64,000 nt of DNA, taken from positions 1 to 64,000 of the forward strand of contig JABWAU010000002.1 of the NCBI GenBank assembly GCA_013360875.1, in the 5' to 3' direction. The translations under genes and the position numbers were made by a program. Every line of letters starts with the position of its first letter. The first letter of the stretch is position 1. The notes under the pieces were generated by a model that saw nothing but the letters and a program-made list of their open reading frames with translations, ran no database searches and had not been told where the DNA came from. This document shows positions 10,501-19,799 of this stretch, in pieces. Source of the DNA: Anaerolineales bacterium (lineage in GTDB: Bacteria > Chloroflexota > Anaerolineae > Anaerolineales > Villigracilaceae).

Positions 10501-11805
10501 GTCATGGGACGCATCGTAGGTCGGGCGGTCACACAGGATGGCGATCCCTTCGCGTTCGATGACATCCTCCTGCCGGATTCCCAGCACCATCAGGCGGGCG
10601 GCAAGGTTCACGGAATTCCCCAGAAAAGTGTACACGCGGCGATCGTTGTTTCCCACCAATCCGCAGAACACCCGCCCGGTGGTAATGCCGATCGAACTGC
10701 GGATTCCCAATGCATGCAATTCAGCGCGAATCATCATGGCGGCTTGCACGCCGCGCAGGGGGTCGTCTTCATGCGCAAGCGGCGGCAGACCGAACGCGGT
10801 GTCGATCATGATGCCCTTGTCATCCTGGCTGATCTTGTTGACGCTCCCCTCGAAACGGTAGACTATCCGCTGAATCAGCCGCATCAACTCCTGCGCCACC
10901 TCCAGCGATGTCACCTGCGAAGGGTCAGACAGGTTGATGAACATGATCGTGACCTTCCGCAGTTCGGCAAGCCATTCAGACTGACCTGCCATGATGCGAT
11001 TGATGATCGCGCCGGGGATGTAGGGGCTCAACGCGGCTTGTGCACTTTCGGGGATTACAATCGCCTCCCTCCCCGTCGAGAGTTGTGACACCCAATTGAG
11101 TTTTATCAACCGTCCGGCTTTTTTTGTCTTCCCGCCAATGACGAATTCGACAGGCTCGAAATCGCAACCGTCCCCGATCAGGTCGAGCAGGGAAGGGCTG
11201 AGGAGGATGTCCCCGGCGTGCGCCAGGGAGTTCGCTATGCCCAACTCCACGAGAGGACTGCCCGTAATCGTAAACTCCCAGCGGTTGAACACGCCGCCCA
11301 CATGCGTTTCTGTAATGGGACCGCTGGAAAGCACAAGTTTCAAATACAAGGTGCCTTCCTCGGTTTGATAGTCGAGGAATCTTTCGCGGATCTTCAGCGC
11401 GCATTCCACAGCGCGGAGCGTTGTCCGGCGGCGCAGCGTCTCGGAAGCAGAATCAGCCATCCCTGCCTGTGCGCCAGGTGTAGGTGAAGGAGAAGCGAAT
11501 CTCCAAATGGCGATGAGGGCATCGCCGGCAAACTTCACCACATCCCCGCCGTAGTCATGGATGAGGTCAATCAGTTGACCGAAATAATCGTTGAGAATCC
11601 GCGCCAGGGTCTCGACGCCAACCGGTCCGCGCCTGGCAAGTTCTTCGGTGAGCGCCGTAAAGCCAGAAATATCCGCAAACATGACTACCGCATCATAGTC
11701 ATCGCGAATGGGAGCATCAAGTGGCAAGCCGTTCAGGACGACGCGCTCTTGGATCAGGCGCGGGACAAAACTCGCCAGCAACTGCACCAATGCTGTATCT
11801 GTCAT
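7561..11805 (-). CDS. Tandem class III cyclase domains + P-loop ATPase + TPR region (soluble adenylyl cyclase-like)
   Basis: 1414 aa; VVMFADISGFTALTEELARRG and KFAGDALIAIW (C1), second cyclase-like domain with SIGITTGRVFCGLVGN, Walker A HGEAGIGKSQL, C-terminal helical repeats. Confidence 0.9.
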   Translation of the reverse strand: MTDTALVQLLASFVPRLIQERVVLNGLPLDAPIRDDYDAVVMFADISGFTALTEELARRGPVGVETLARILNDYFGQLIDLIHDYGGDVVKFAGDALIAIWRFASPSPTPGAQAGMADSASETLRRRTTLRAVECALKIRERFLDYQTEEGTLYLKLVLSSGPITETHVGGVFNRWEFTITGSPLVELGIANSLAHAGDILLSPSLLDLIGDGCDFEPVEFVIGGKTKKAGRLIKLNWVSQLSTGREAIVIPESAQAALSPYIPGAIINRIMAGQSEWLAELRKVTIMFINLSDPSQVTSLEVAQELMRLIQRIVYRFEGSVNKISQDDKGIMIDTAFGLPPLAHEDDPLRGVQAAMMIRAELHALGIRSSIGITTGRVFCGLVGNNDRRVYTFLGNSVNLAARLMVLGIRQEDVIEREGIAILCDRPTYDASHDQVEFETLPLQKVKGRDDAVEVFRPLHGKAGTVRRQTQLIGRQAEKNVLVGALLELQRGSPLQTVVLHGEAGIGKSQLTEELIRQAQASAVTVLAGEADAIEKNNPYYAWRSVFHRVFGIEEMLRRPQLSEEERASLREIVLEKLDQIDPALLRYAPLLTVLLPVSIPENDFTSSLTGETRAGNIRELLVKVLRFEARRSRLLIVIEDVHWLDSASWTLLLDVYQQVRPLMLVLTTRPFERVPPQEFKLIADKSDTHFIKLDAMSLDDVETLVCQRLGVASIPAVVGKLIREKSEGNPFFAEELAYALRDSGVLVIEGKQAHLASGSDMLEDVTLPDTLQTAITSRIDGLTPSQQLILKVASVIGRIFAYRMLEAVYPVESDKPEMRAYMDELTRLSLTLVESETPDLAYIFKHAVTQETAYNLMLYAQRRQLHQAVGEWIEAHHKQDIESFYTLLAYHWTQAARTPDPENSGQLLGKAREYLEKAGDQSLNNFANAEAIEFFRELLELTDTNKADKLYLGRLYRKMGEAYLGLGKIVEAKEYIVKAMKTLGLPLPSSDLGLVAGVLKHIAIQAGHRLFPSRFLGRTFDPQERERRLEIVNLTEKLAIIQFLNGDPNPLPMLFGVIAGLNVAETVEDAPELWAMYANMSAMAGFIPLPSQAKYYKERWFALGKKFDDPNIFIDGVAAICAVSSGNGEWQEVKELIEKSSALCEEMGDHRRNGDAVAYLAVNALFEGGPKLAEPYNKREWEIAMRRENPIHIAFAYQVDCSALVWQGKYDECIANAQTCLALSEKSWVGEIPEYIVRTAMWLAMWLKGEREGIWDAVKNALDKFSKASVIDFSAHLINLHLAEVAFLALEEGKRNNLPKAQMEEIEKHAKVALKILKKHAGVFAIGGPALNRFTGSLEWHNGKHEKALQYWRTSAEKAHVLSMKYEEARARLEIGHRLGRENPERQKILAQAADLFTECGLENWASVAKTA

Positions 11806-11841
11806 ACCACCTCCAAATATGACGAAAGAGACATTACATCT

Positions 11842-13269
11842 TCAAACAAAATTCACAATCTTATGGATGTTGCCTTCAAATTTTACAGGTGATGGAATTT
11901 CACCGCGTTCGGTGACGATCATGGGCAGTCCATGTTTCGGGCGGATGGAGTTCAAGCCGGTGCAATCGACGCGCGTGCCCGGCTTGAGCGTGAAGGAATA
12001 ACGCTGGAGCAATAGCGAGAGCGCGATCTTCAACTGCATCATCCCCAGCGACGTGCCGATACAATAACGAGGTCCCGCCGAGAACGGCATGAACTCGTAG
12101 GCGGAATGATATTCCGAGAGCCAGCGTTCGGGTTTGAAGCGATAGGGGTCGGGAAAGATTTCAGGGATGCGGTGAACCACGTAGGGACTCATCACAATCC
12201 ATGTGCCTTTGGGGAGGCGGTGTCCGCCCAGTTCGAAGTCGCGCATGGCGAGGCGTCCGGTCCAGGTGCCGGCCGGGAAAAGGCGCATCCCCTCCTTGAT
12301 CGCGCCTTCGAGCCAGGGAAGTTTCTCGATGGAGTCGGGCGTTGGCGTCTTTCCGCCCATCGTCTGATCGAGTTCATCCAAAACCATCTTCAACGCTTCG
12401 GGATGCCGGCTCAACAGGAAGATAGTCCAATACAACGCCATGCCGTTCGGGTTGTATCCGCCTCGAAACATGGTGGTGGTGTGACCGATCAATTCCGACT
12501 CGCTCAGCCTGTCGGGGTCAGTCTCGCGCATCTGGATCATCACGGAGAGGATGTCCTTCCCATTGAGTCCCTCCTCCTTTTTGCGGGCGATCACCATCCG
12601 CACGACGCGTTCCATTTCATCCGCCTGCTTCAGTAACTTGTGGAAGGGTAGCCCGGGAACATCATAAGGAAACATCAACGTAAGCGGGTGCATGATGATC
12701 TTCATCGTGCGTTCCAGTTGTATTCCGATGGCTTCGCCCTCCTTCTCCGGGTCGAGACCCAGCACAGGAGCCGTACCCAGCCACATGGCAAGACGTTCCA
12801 TTTCGGCGCGCAGGTTCATTACATTGCCAATCCGCCACGAGGCAATTTTTCGTTCGGTTACTTCCACGCAGGAGTCGTGATAGCGCGTGACAAATTTCCT
12901 GTGGAAATAGGGTAGCAACGCCGAACGATGGTCATCGTGACGCGGTCCGTTCATCAGCGGCATGCCGGTCGTCAGATTCCGCACCGCTCCCTCTTTTGGG
13001 AAATCCACAGGGACGAGGTCCAGGTCGTAAGCGTAAAACGAGGCGGGGTCGCGCAATATCTGACGGTTGTATTCCGGGTCGAACACCAGAACGGCGGGAT
13101 ATTTTCCGAACCCGATTCGCACCACACTTCCGTATCGTTCCCGCAGGCTCATCAACGAATCCAATGGGCGGAATGCGAATCGAAGAAGCGCCGGCAGCCA
13201 GCCCAACAGCGGCGCAGGCGACGGACCCGGAATGTCTCTTCCCCGATCGCTGGATGTGATTGCTGACAT
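11842..13269 (-). CDS. Cytochrome P450
   Basis: Heme-ligand motif FSAGPRYCIGTSLG; I-helix FRGGYNPNG region; ExxR EGMR. Confidence 0.93.
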   Translation of the reverse strand: MSAITSSDRGRDIPGPSPAPLLGWLPALLRFAFRPLDSLMSLRERYGSVVRIGFGKYPAVLVFDPEYNRQILRDPASFYAYDLDLVPVDFPKEGAVRNLTTGMPLMNGPRHDDHRSALLPYFHRKFVTRYHDSCVEVTERKIASWRIGNVMNLRAEMERLAMWLGTAPVLGLDPEKEGEAIGIQLERTMKIIMHPLTLMFPYDVPGLPFHKLLKQADEMERVVRMVIARKKEEGLNGKDILSVMIQMRETDPDRLSESELIGHTTTMFRGGYNPNGMALYWTIFLLSRHPEALKMVLDELDQTMGGKTPTPDSIEKLPWLEGAIKEGMRLFPAGTWTGRLAMRDFELGGHRLPKGTWIVMSPYVVHRIPEIFPDPYRFKPERWLSEYHSAYEFMPFSAGPRYCIGTSLGMMQLKIALSLLLQRYSFTLKPGTRVDCTGLNSIRPKHGLPMIVTERGEIPSPVKFEGNIHKIVNFV

Positions 13270-13361
13270 CTTCCCTCCGTGTTGACGGGTAATGATATAC
13301 ATCGTCCCGCAGCCTGATCCTCGGGACAAGCCTGCGGGACGGTTCATAGAATGTGAAACCG

Positions 13362-16300
13362 TTATCTTTGGTCCGCCAATTCCCTCGCGCGCCTAAGCAT
13401 CGGCACCGCGTCCATTTCCCCGAAGATGCGGATCGCCTCGTTAAAATGTTCCCGACGAAGATCGGCGTCCCCCGCAAGCGCCGCGCCCAATTTCAAGTGG
13501 ATCAATCCCTCGTCGTAACGCATCCTGAATTTCCGCGCGGCTTCCAGCCCGTCCCTCCACAATTTCACCGCCCCCTGGCGTCTTCCGTTCAGCCATTCGT
13601 ACCATCCCCTGTAATACAGCAGGCTCGGTTGACCGATCGGAAAAACGTTCTTGAAAGCGCGTAAAAGTTTGACCGCTCTTTCGGCGAAGTATTTCATGCG
13701 GACGGCGTCCACCGTCCCGTCCGGTTTTTGAAGCGCCTTTTCCCACAACTCGAAATACACCTCGGCGACGGCGGTGAATCCCACATCCAGGGAATAAACT
13801 GTGGGACGAAGATTCGCCGTGAAACTCAAAACCCTGTCCGCGTAGTCGAGCGCTTTTTCGGTATTGCCGAGGCGATGATGCGCCAGGGCAAGTTGCGCGT
13901 TCGTATTGATGGAGGACGCAAAGTTGGGAAGTTCCTCCAGGATACGGAGGGCTTCCTCCAGCAATGGTATCGCCTCCGCCTCATTCCCAAGCCGAATGCT
14001 GTTCGCTGCGACCCCGAACAGCGCCCACAACTGTTGCAGCGGGTTGTGTCTCTGTCGCGCGTCTTTGAGCAGGACTCTTTGGATACCCAACGCGTACTGT
14101 ATGTCCCCGGCGATCAGCGCGCTTTCCGCGAGAAGGACCGTCGAATCCCCCCACTGGCGGTAATCGCCCAATTCTTCGCAGATCGCTTTGGCTTTCAACG
14201 CCCGGGCGCGAACCTCATCCCACTTCCCGACCGTGATTTGGTAAACGCTGGTCACCACATTCACGGTGATCAGGGTGGAAGGCTGGTTCACCTTCTCCGC
14301 CACGTCAATCCCGCGAGCCACATACGTCTCGGCGAGGTTATGCAACTGGGCAAAACCGGCAAGGACAGCCATGCTCGAATACGCAACCGCCAGTTCGGGC
14401 GAAGCGCCCGCCTTTTCCGCTTCGTTCAGGAAGCGCAGCGCCACATAGATGATGGGAAGCGTTTCGTTCGAATAGAAATACACGCGCGACATCAACTCAT
14501 AGAGTCGGGCGACTTCGATCGCAACTTCGCGCTCCCTGCCGCTCGACGCCGCGCCGATGTATCGGGAAGGGAAAAAGCGATGGAATGTCTGTCGAACGAT
14601 CTGCGGGATCACGCCCAACGCAAATTGAAAGCTCGATCGGGGGATTGGGCTGTCCAGCAGGCGGAGCGCCTCCCGCACGTGGATCTCGCAATCCGGCAGG
14701 GAACCCAAGCCATAATGAGCAAGCCCAATACGGCTGTGCCAGCGCGCTCTTCTTACCTGCCGCCGACGCGCGGCTTGCCTGTCGGCGGGTTTGGGTATTT
14801 TCGTGTCCCATTCCAGAGCCTGGGTAAAGAACTGGATCGCTTCCGCGTTGGCATAGTTTTGTATCGCCTGTTCGCCCGCCTTATCGAGATAACCCACCGC
14901 CTTCTCGATGGCGAGTTCGTTCCTCGTTGCGTCGGGCATCTCGGCGGCTTGCGTCCAGTGATGGGCAAGCAGGGTGAAATAGGATTCGAGATTTTCCGCG
15001 TGGTTCCGTTCGATCCACTCCGCCACAGCCTGATGCAACTGCCTGCGCTGGGAATATAACATCAGGTTGTACGCCACCTCCTGTGTGACGGCATGTTTGA
15101 AAATGTATGCCAGGTCGGGCGACTCGGATTCGACCAGCGTCAGGCTCAGGCGCGTCAGCGATTCCATGTAATTGGGAAGCAGGGCGCGGTCTTCCTCGAT
15201 GGGATGCACCGCCTGAAGCACGCGAAAGGTGAAGATGCGCCCGATCACGCTGGCGACCTTGAGCGTCAGTTGTTGCGAGGGGGCGAGGCTGTCAATGCGG
15301 TTCGTGATGGCGGCTTGGAGCGTATCGGGCAGGGCAAGACTTTCGAAATTCATGAAGTGGGGATCCACCCGGCATTCCTGGTTGTCAATGACCAGAACCC
15401 CCGAATCGCGCAACGCATAGGCTAGTTCCTCCGCGAAGAAGGGATGCCCTTCCGATTTCTCGCGGATCAAACGCCCAATCATCGGCGGGATGGATTTAAC
15501 CCCCAGCCGCTGGCAGACCAGCGCCTCCACGTCGTCGAGCATCATTGCTTCCAGTTTAACAAGGCGCGCTCCGGGGTAGTCCAATAATTGTTTGAACTGG
15601 ACAGGCACCGGGTCCGATAACGGACGCGTGTTCAGGGCGAGGAAGATGGGGCGAACCTTTTGCTGCACGTCCACAAGCAGTGCCCACGAAGCCGAATCGA
15701 ACCAGTGCAGATCCTCCAGCACAACGAGCAGAGGCGTCTCGTCGGCGATGGAAGCCAGCACGCGCGACAATATCTCGCGGACGTTGCTGCTCCGCAACTC
15801 GCCCGTCATGGCGGAGGTCAATTCGTTATCCGGCACGTGCATCGGCAGGATCACGTCGAGCAGGGGAAAATACCGCGCCAAGTCCGGGTCAATCTCCCGA
15901 AGTTTTGCGAGAACCTTGTGCTGGATCAGGCTGCGCGCCTCCTCCGCCGAAGCCGCTTTGCCGGTCAGTTCGTCAATGTCGAAGATCCTGTTGAAAATGG
16001 GACGCCACGCATGGTACGAGTTCGTCCGCTCGATGGGATCGCCGCCGCCGATGAACATGGTCACGCGCAGGGTTTCCGCCTGCCGCACGAGGTCTTCGAA
16101 CAGGCGGGACTTTCCAATGCCCGCCTCGCCCTGAAGGATCAACGTCTGATGTTCCTCGCCGCGCGAAAGTTCCTGCAACGCGTTGGCGATCATGGCTTTC
16201 TCTTCCTGGCGGCCGATCAACTCCGTGCGGGGGCGGATGACGCTCTTCTTCTGATCGAGCGCATGGAAGACCTCCACCGGTTCATCCCGACCCTTGACCT

Positions 16301-17615
16301 GCTGAGGCGGAAGAGGCTCGAACGCCACCGCGTCCTTCGCCGCGTCATAGGTGACGCGGTCGCACAGGATGGGAATGCCGAACTTTTCGATCAACTCATC
16401 CTGCCTGACCGCTGCGCCCATCAATCGCGCCGAAAGATTGACGGCGTTGCCGATGGTGGTGTATTCGCGGCGCGAGTCGTTCCCGATCGAGCCGCAGAAG
16501 ATGCGCCCGGTGGTGATGCCGATGTAACTGCGAACCTTCAACTTCGCCAGTTCCTTGCGGATCATCAACGCCGCCTGCACGCCGCGCGCCGGGTCGTCTT
16601 CGTGCGCGAACGGAGGCAAGCCCAGCGCCGCGACGATGGTGATGCCCTTGTCGTCCACGTTGATCTTGTTGATGCTCCCCTCGTAGCGATACACGGAACG
16701 CTGGATCAGGCGCGCCAGGTTTTGCGCCTCCTCCAGTTCGGTCTTCTGGTCAATTTCCGGCAGGTTGATGAAAAGCACGGTCACGCGTCGCAGTTCCGCG
16801 ATCCAACTGCTTTGACCGGCAGTCAGGCGGTTGATGATCGCCCCGGGGATGTAGGGACGCAACAGGCTTTCCGCGCCGTCGGGAACGGCGTTCTTTTCCG
16901 GTTTCTCGAATATGGAGGAGGGTTTATTCAAGCCTTTCAATCGTCCGCCCTGGGCGATGGCATCCCTGAGTTCGAACTCGATCACCTCGGCAATACAATC
17001 GTTGCGGATCAGCCTCCAGGCGGAGGGCGTCACGAGGATGTCGCCCGATTGCGCCAGGTTGTTGGCAATGCCCACCTCGACGAGCGGGTTGCCGGTGAGC
17101 AGAAACTCCCAGCGGTTGAACACCCCGCCGACGTGGGCGGTGGTGATGTTCCCGGCGCTGACGGCAAGTTTGAGGTACAGCGTCGAATTTTCCACCTTGT
17201 AATTGGACAGGCGTTCGCGGATGGCGAGGGCGCATTCCGCGGCGCGCATGGTCCATTGCCATTGATCGGCTCTCGAAACAGGTTCCGCCATCCCGTCGTC
17301 CGAAGCGATGGTCCAGACCGCAATGACCGCGTCGCCGGCAAATTTGACCACGTCCCCGCCGTATTGATGAACGATGTCAATGAGTTGCCCGAAGTATTCG
17401 TTGAGTATGTTGGCGATGGTCTCGACGCCGGCGGGTCCTGTCTCTGCGAGACTTTCGGTCAGGCGCGTGAAACCGGAGATGTCGGCAAAAAGAACCGCCG
17501 CATGGATGTCCTCCGCCACTGGCGATTCAATCGGCGAGGGGTCCGCGGCGACGCGTTTTCGGATCAATTTGGGGACGTAACTGGCAAGCACCTCTGCCAG
17601 CGCCGGATTGCTCAT
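13362..17615 (-). CDS. Tandem class III cyclase + ATPase + TPR protein, paralog of 7561..11805
   Basis: 1417 aa; AVLFADISGFTRLTESLAETGPAGVETIANILNEYFGQLIDIVHQYGGDVVKFAGDAVIAVW; GEAGIGKSRLFEDLVRQAE. Confidence 0.9.
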   Translation of the reverse strand: MSNPALAEVLASYVPKLIRKRVAADPSPIESPVAEDIHAAVLFADISGFTRLTESLAETGPAGVETIANILNEYFGQLIDIVHQYGGDVVKFAGDAVIAVWTIASDDGMAEPVSRADQWQWTMRAAECALAIRERLSNYKVENSTLYLKLAVSAGNITTAHVGGVFNRWEFLLTGNPLVEVGIANNLAQSGDILVTPSAWRLIRNDCIAEVIEFELRDAIAQGGRLKGLNKPSSIFEKPEKNAVPDGAESLLRPYIPGAIINRLTAGQSSWIAELRRVTVLFINLPEIDQKTELEEAQNLARLIQRSVYRYEGSINKINVDDKGITIVAALGLPPFAHEDDPARGVQAALMIRKELAKLKVRSYIGITTGRIFCGSIGNDSRREYTTIGNAVNLSARLMGAAVRQDELIEKFGIPILCDRVTYDAAKDAVAFEPLPPQQVKGRDEPVEVFHALDQKKSVIRPRTELIGRQEEKAMIANALQELSRGEEHQTLILQGEAGIGKSRLFEDLVRQAETLRVTMFIGGGDPIERTNSYHAWRPIFNRIFDIDELTGKAASAEEARSLIQHKVLAKLREIDPDLARYFPLLDVILPMHVPDNELTSAMTGELRSSNVREILSRVLASIADETPLLVVLEDLHWFDSASWALLVDVQQKVRPIFLALNTRPLSDPVPVQFKQLLDYPGARLVKLEAMMLDDVEALVCQRLGVKSIPPMIGRLIREKSEGHPFFAEELAYALRDSGVLVIDNQECRVDPHFMNFESLALPDTLQAAITNRIDSLAPSQQLTLKVASVIGRIFTFRVLQAVHPIEEDRALLPNYMESLTRLSLTLVESESPDLAYIFKHAVTQEVAYNLMLYSQRRQLHQAVAEWIERNHAENLESYFTLLAHHWTQAAEMPDATRNELAIEKAVGYLDKAGEQAIQNYANAEAIQFFTQALEWDTKIPKPADRQAARRRQVRRARWHSRIGLAHYGLGSLPDCEIHVREALRLLDSPIPRSSFQFALGVIPQIVRQTFHRFFPSRYIGAASSGREREVAIEVARLYELMSRVYFYSNETLPIIYVALRFLNEAEKAGASPELAVAYSSMAVLAGFAQLHNLAETYVARGIDVAEKVNQPSTLITVNVVTSVYQITVGKWDEVRARALKAKAICEELGDYRQWGDSTVLLAESALIAGDIQYALGIQRVLLKDARQRHNPLQQLWALFGVAANSIRLGNEAEAIPLLEEALRILEELPNFASSINTNAQLALAHHRLGNTEKALDYADRVLSFTANLRPTVYSLDVGFTAVAEVYFELWEKALQKPDGTVDAVRMKYFAERAVKLLRAFKNVFPIGQPSLLYYRGWYEWLNGRRQGAVKLWRDGLEAARKFRMRYDEGLIHLKLGAALAGDADLRREHFNEAIRIFGEMDAVPMLRRARELADQR

Positions 17616-17826
17616 TTATAAATCGGCTCCATCAAGGATTGGCGGACTGATGTGCGATATGATACCCCATTCCCCCATTTATGGGAGGGAAGAGTATTCG
17701 AATCTTTCCCAATCCGATGCAAGAGAGAAACTCTTCCCCTCCCTGACGCCTGGCAGCCGTTCTTGCGCCACACACCGCCTGCGTGTATGCTCGAGCCGGC
17801 CGTTGTTCACAATTGCGCCTCGGTTT

Positions 17827-18612
17827 TTAATCCGGCGTCCATATTCGGATGTTCGTCATCTCGCATTTCGTACCGTAATCCTTGTTGGTGCCGGAAAGCA
17901 GGGACAGTCCCACGTCACCCTGTAGGATGCGGCTCTGCGAGAGGGTATATTCGCCGACCAGTTCCCCATCCACAAGCGCGTAGGCGGTTATGCCTTTTAC
18001 GATGAGGGTAAAATCCGCCTCGGCGGGCATATCGAATTTCACGCGGCCGGTACCGCGTGTGGTACCGACTGTCCGCGAATAGGAATAACGATTGTCGGCG
18101 TCGAGGAATATGATCCTGCTCCTGTCGAGAAACACGGAATAATGTTCCTTGTCCTCCTGGATTGCAAAAACAAATCCGCATCCCGATTCGTTGGCATGCC
18201 GGTAGGCGCTATCCCAGGCAAAATGGGCACTGATGTAAAAGTCCCTGACATCCTTGCCCAGGGACAGCCAACTGTACCATCCCAGTTGCGCCCATTCGTA
18301 ATAAAAATCGTCAACCTCTTCGATATCGCCTTTGTCTGTGTTCAGATAACCCAGTTCAAAATACTTCCGGGTTTCGGCATCAAACGCCTCGTATTTTTGG
18401 GTTGCCGCCAGGTTGGGCGTTCTGGTGGGTCTTGGCGTTGGCGATGGGCGGGGTGTGTTGGTCGGCGTTGCGGTAATTGTAGCGGTCGGGATGCGCGTGT
18501 CCGTCGGCGCGGGCGCGGGGGAAGGCTGCGGCGTCAAGCCCGAACATGCCAGCGACGCAAGAACCAGCATCAGGATGAAAAAGGAAAGGGGATTGGACTT
18601 TTTGGTTTTCAT
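17827..18612 (-). CDS. Secreted lipoprotein with Thr/Pro-rich linker
   Basis: Lipobox LASLACSG; linker TDTRIPTATITATPTNTPRPSPTPRPTRTPN; C-terminal domain resembles a LamG/concanavalin-like fold (weak). Confidence 0.65.
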   Translation of the reverse strand: MKTKKSNPLSFFILMLVLASLACSGLTPQPSPAPAPTDTRIPTATITATPTNTPRPSPTPRPTRTPNLAATQKYEAFDAETRKYFELGYLNTDKGDIEEVDDFYYEWAQLGWYSWLSLGKDVRDFYISAHFAWDSAYRHANESGCGFVFAIQEDKEHYSVFLDRSRIIFLDADNRYSYSRTVGTTRGTGRVKFDMPAEADFTLIVKGITAYALVDGELVGEYTLSQSRILQGDVGLSLLSGTNKDYGTKCEMTNIRIWTPD

Positions 18613-18893
18613 TTTTCCTCCATGGTTGATATTTATAGACCATATTACAACATTTTCGCCGCAGAAACAACAGTTTATTCGTGAAGTCTCTACCGTACAT
18701 CAATCAATTTTTACCGCCAGGCACGCCAAGATCGCGAAGGTTAAAAAGGTTTTTTTGGCGCCCTTTGCGGGCTTCGCGGTTCAAATGCACGGTAGTAAAT
18801 TCGTGAAGTCATTAAAATTGTCATACGCCCCCATCCATCGCCCCGGCCTCCAAAATGGCTTAAAATAACAACCAAAACCTCAAGGAGAACATC

Positions 18894-19769
18894 ATGCAAC
18901 TGGCAGAAGACGTTCGCAAGAAAGTGATCCTCTTTCAAAAGACCGAGATCACGGAATATCACATCTACAAGCGGTTGGCAAGAAGGATCAAGTCCCCCGA
19001 GAACGCGAAGATACTCGACCAGATCGCCGTGGATGAATTCCGTCACTACAACGGCTGGAAGAAGTACACCGGCGAGGAGGTCAAGCCGCGCTGGCTCAGC
19101 GTGTGGTTCTATTACCTCGTCAGCCTGATCCTCGGTTTCACCTTCGGCGTCAAATTGATGGAAATGGGAGAGGAGAAGGCACAGGCGAATTACGACGCGG
19201 TCTCGACCGCGATCTCCGAAGCGAAACAGTTCCAGCACGAGGAGGAGGAACACGAACAGCAACTCCTTGCCATGCTCGACGAGGAGCGTCTGCAATACGC
19301 CGGGTCGGTGGTGCTGGGACTCAACGACGCGCTCGTGGAACTGACCGGCGCTCTCGCGGGACTGACGCTTGCCCTGCAGAACGGAAAGTTGATCGCACTT
19401 TCAGGTTTGATCACCGGCATCGCCGCGTCGCTTTCGATGGCGGCGAGCGAATACCTCTCCACGCGCTCGGAGGAAACCGCAAAGCAACCGGTGCGCGCCG
19501 CGATCTACACGGGCATCGCGTACATCATCACTGTGGCGCTGCTCGTCCTCCCCTACCTGATCATGCCTGAAAACTTCTATGTAGATCTTGTCATTGCGCT
19601 GACAACCGCCGTGATCATCATCGCGGCGTTCAACTACTACATCTCGGTCGCCAAGGGCGAATCGTTCCGGGCGCGTTTTTTGGAAATGGCTGGCTTGAGC
19701 CTCAGCGTGGCGGCGTTCTCGTTTGTGATCGGGTATTTCATCCGCCAGTGGCTTGGGATCGAGGTGTAG
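18894..19769 (+). CDS. Rubrerythrin-like ferritin domain fused to VIT1/CCC1 family transporter
   Basis: N-terminal EYHIYKRLARRIKS...DQIAVDEFRHYNGWKKYTG; C-terminal LGLNDALVELTGALAGLTLAL...AASLSMAASEYLSTRSEE. Confidence 0.88.
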   Translation: MQLAEDVRKKVILFQKTEITEYHIYKRLARRIKSPENAKILDQIAVDEFRHYNGWKKYTGEEVKPRWLSVWFYYLVSLILGFTFGVKLMEMGEEKAQANYDAVSTAISEAKQFQHEEEEHEQQLLAMLDEERLQYAGSVVLGLNDALVELTGALAGLTLALQNGKLIALSGLITGIAASLSMAASEYLSTRSEETAKQPVRAAIYTGIAYIITVALLVLPYLIMPENFYVDLVIALTTAVIIIAAFNYYISVAKGESFRARFLEMAGLSLSVAAFSFVIGYFIRQWLGIEV

Positions 19770-19791
19770 GACAAACTTAAATTTGTCCTAC
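19766..19791. repeat. Palindromic element P1
   Basis: GTAGGACAAACTTAAATTTGTCCTAC, 12 of 13 positions self-complementary. Confidence 0.85.
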
Positions 19792-19799
19792 GAAACACC

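Noticed and set aside
13728-17621. Long plus-strand ORFs (443 aa and 653 aa) opposite the second cyclase gene
   Set aside because: Antisense to a clear 1417-aa coding frame; composition is Arg/His/Asp-rich mirror of coding DNA, no recognisable domain
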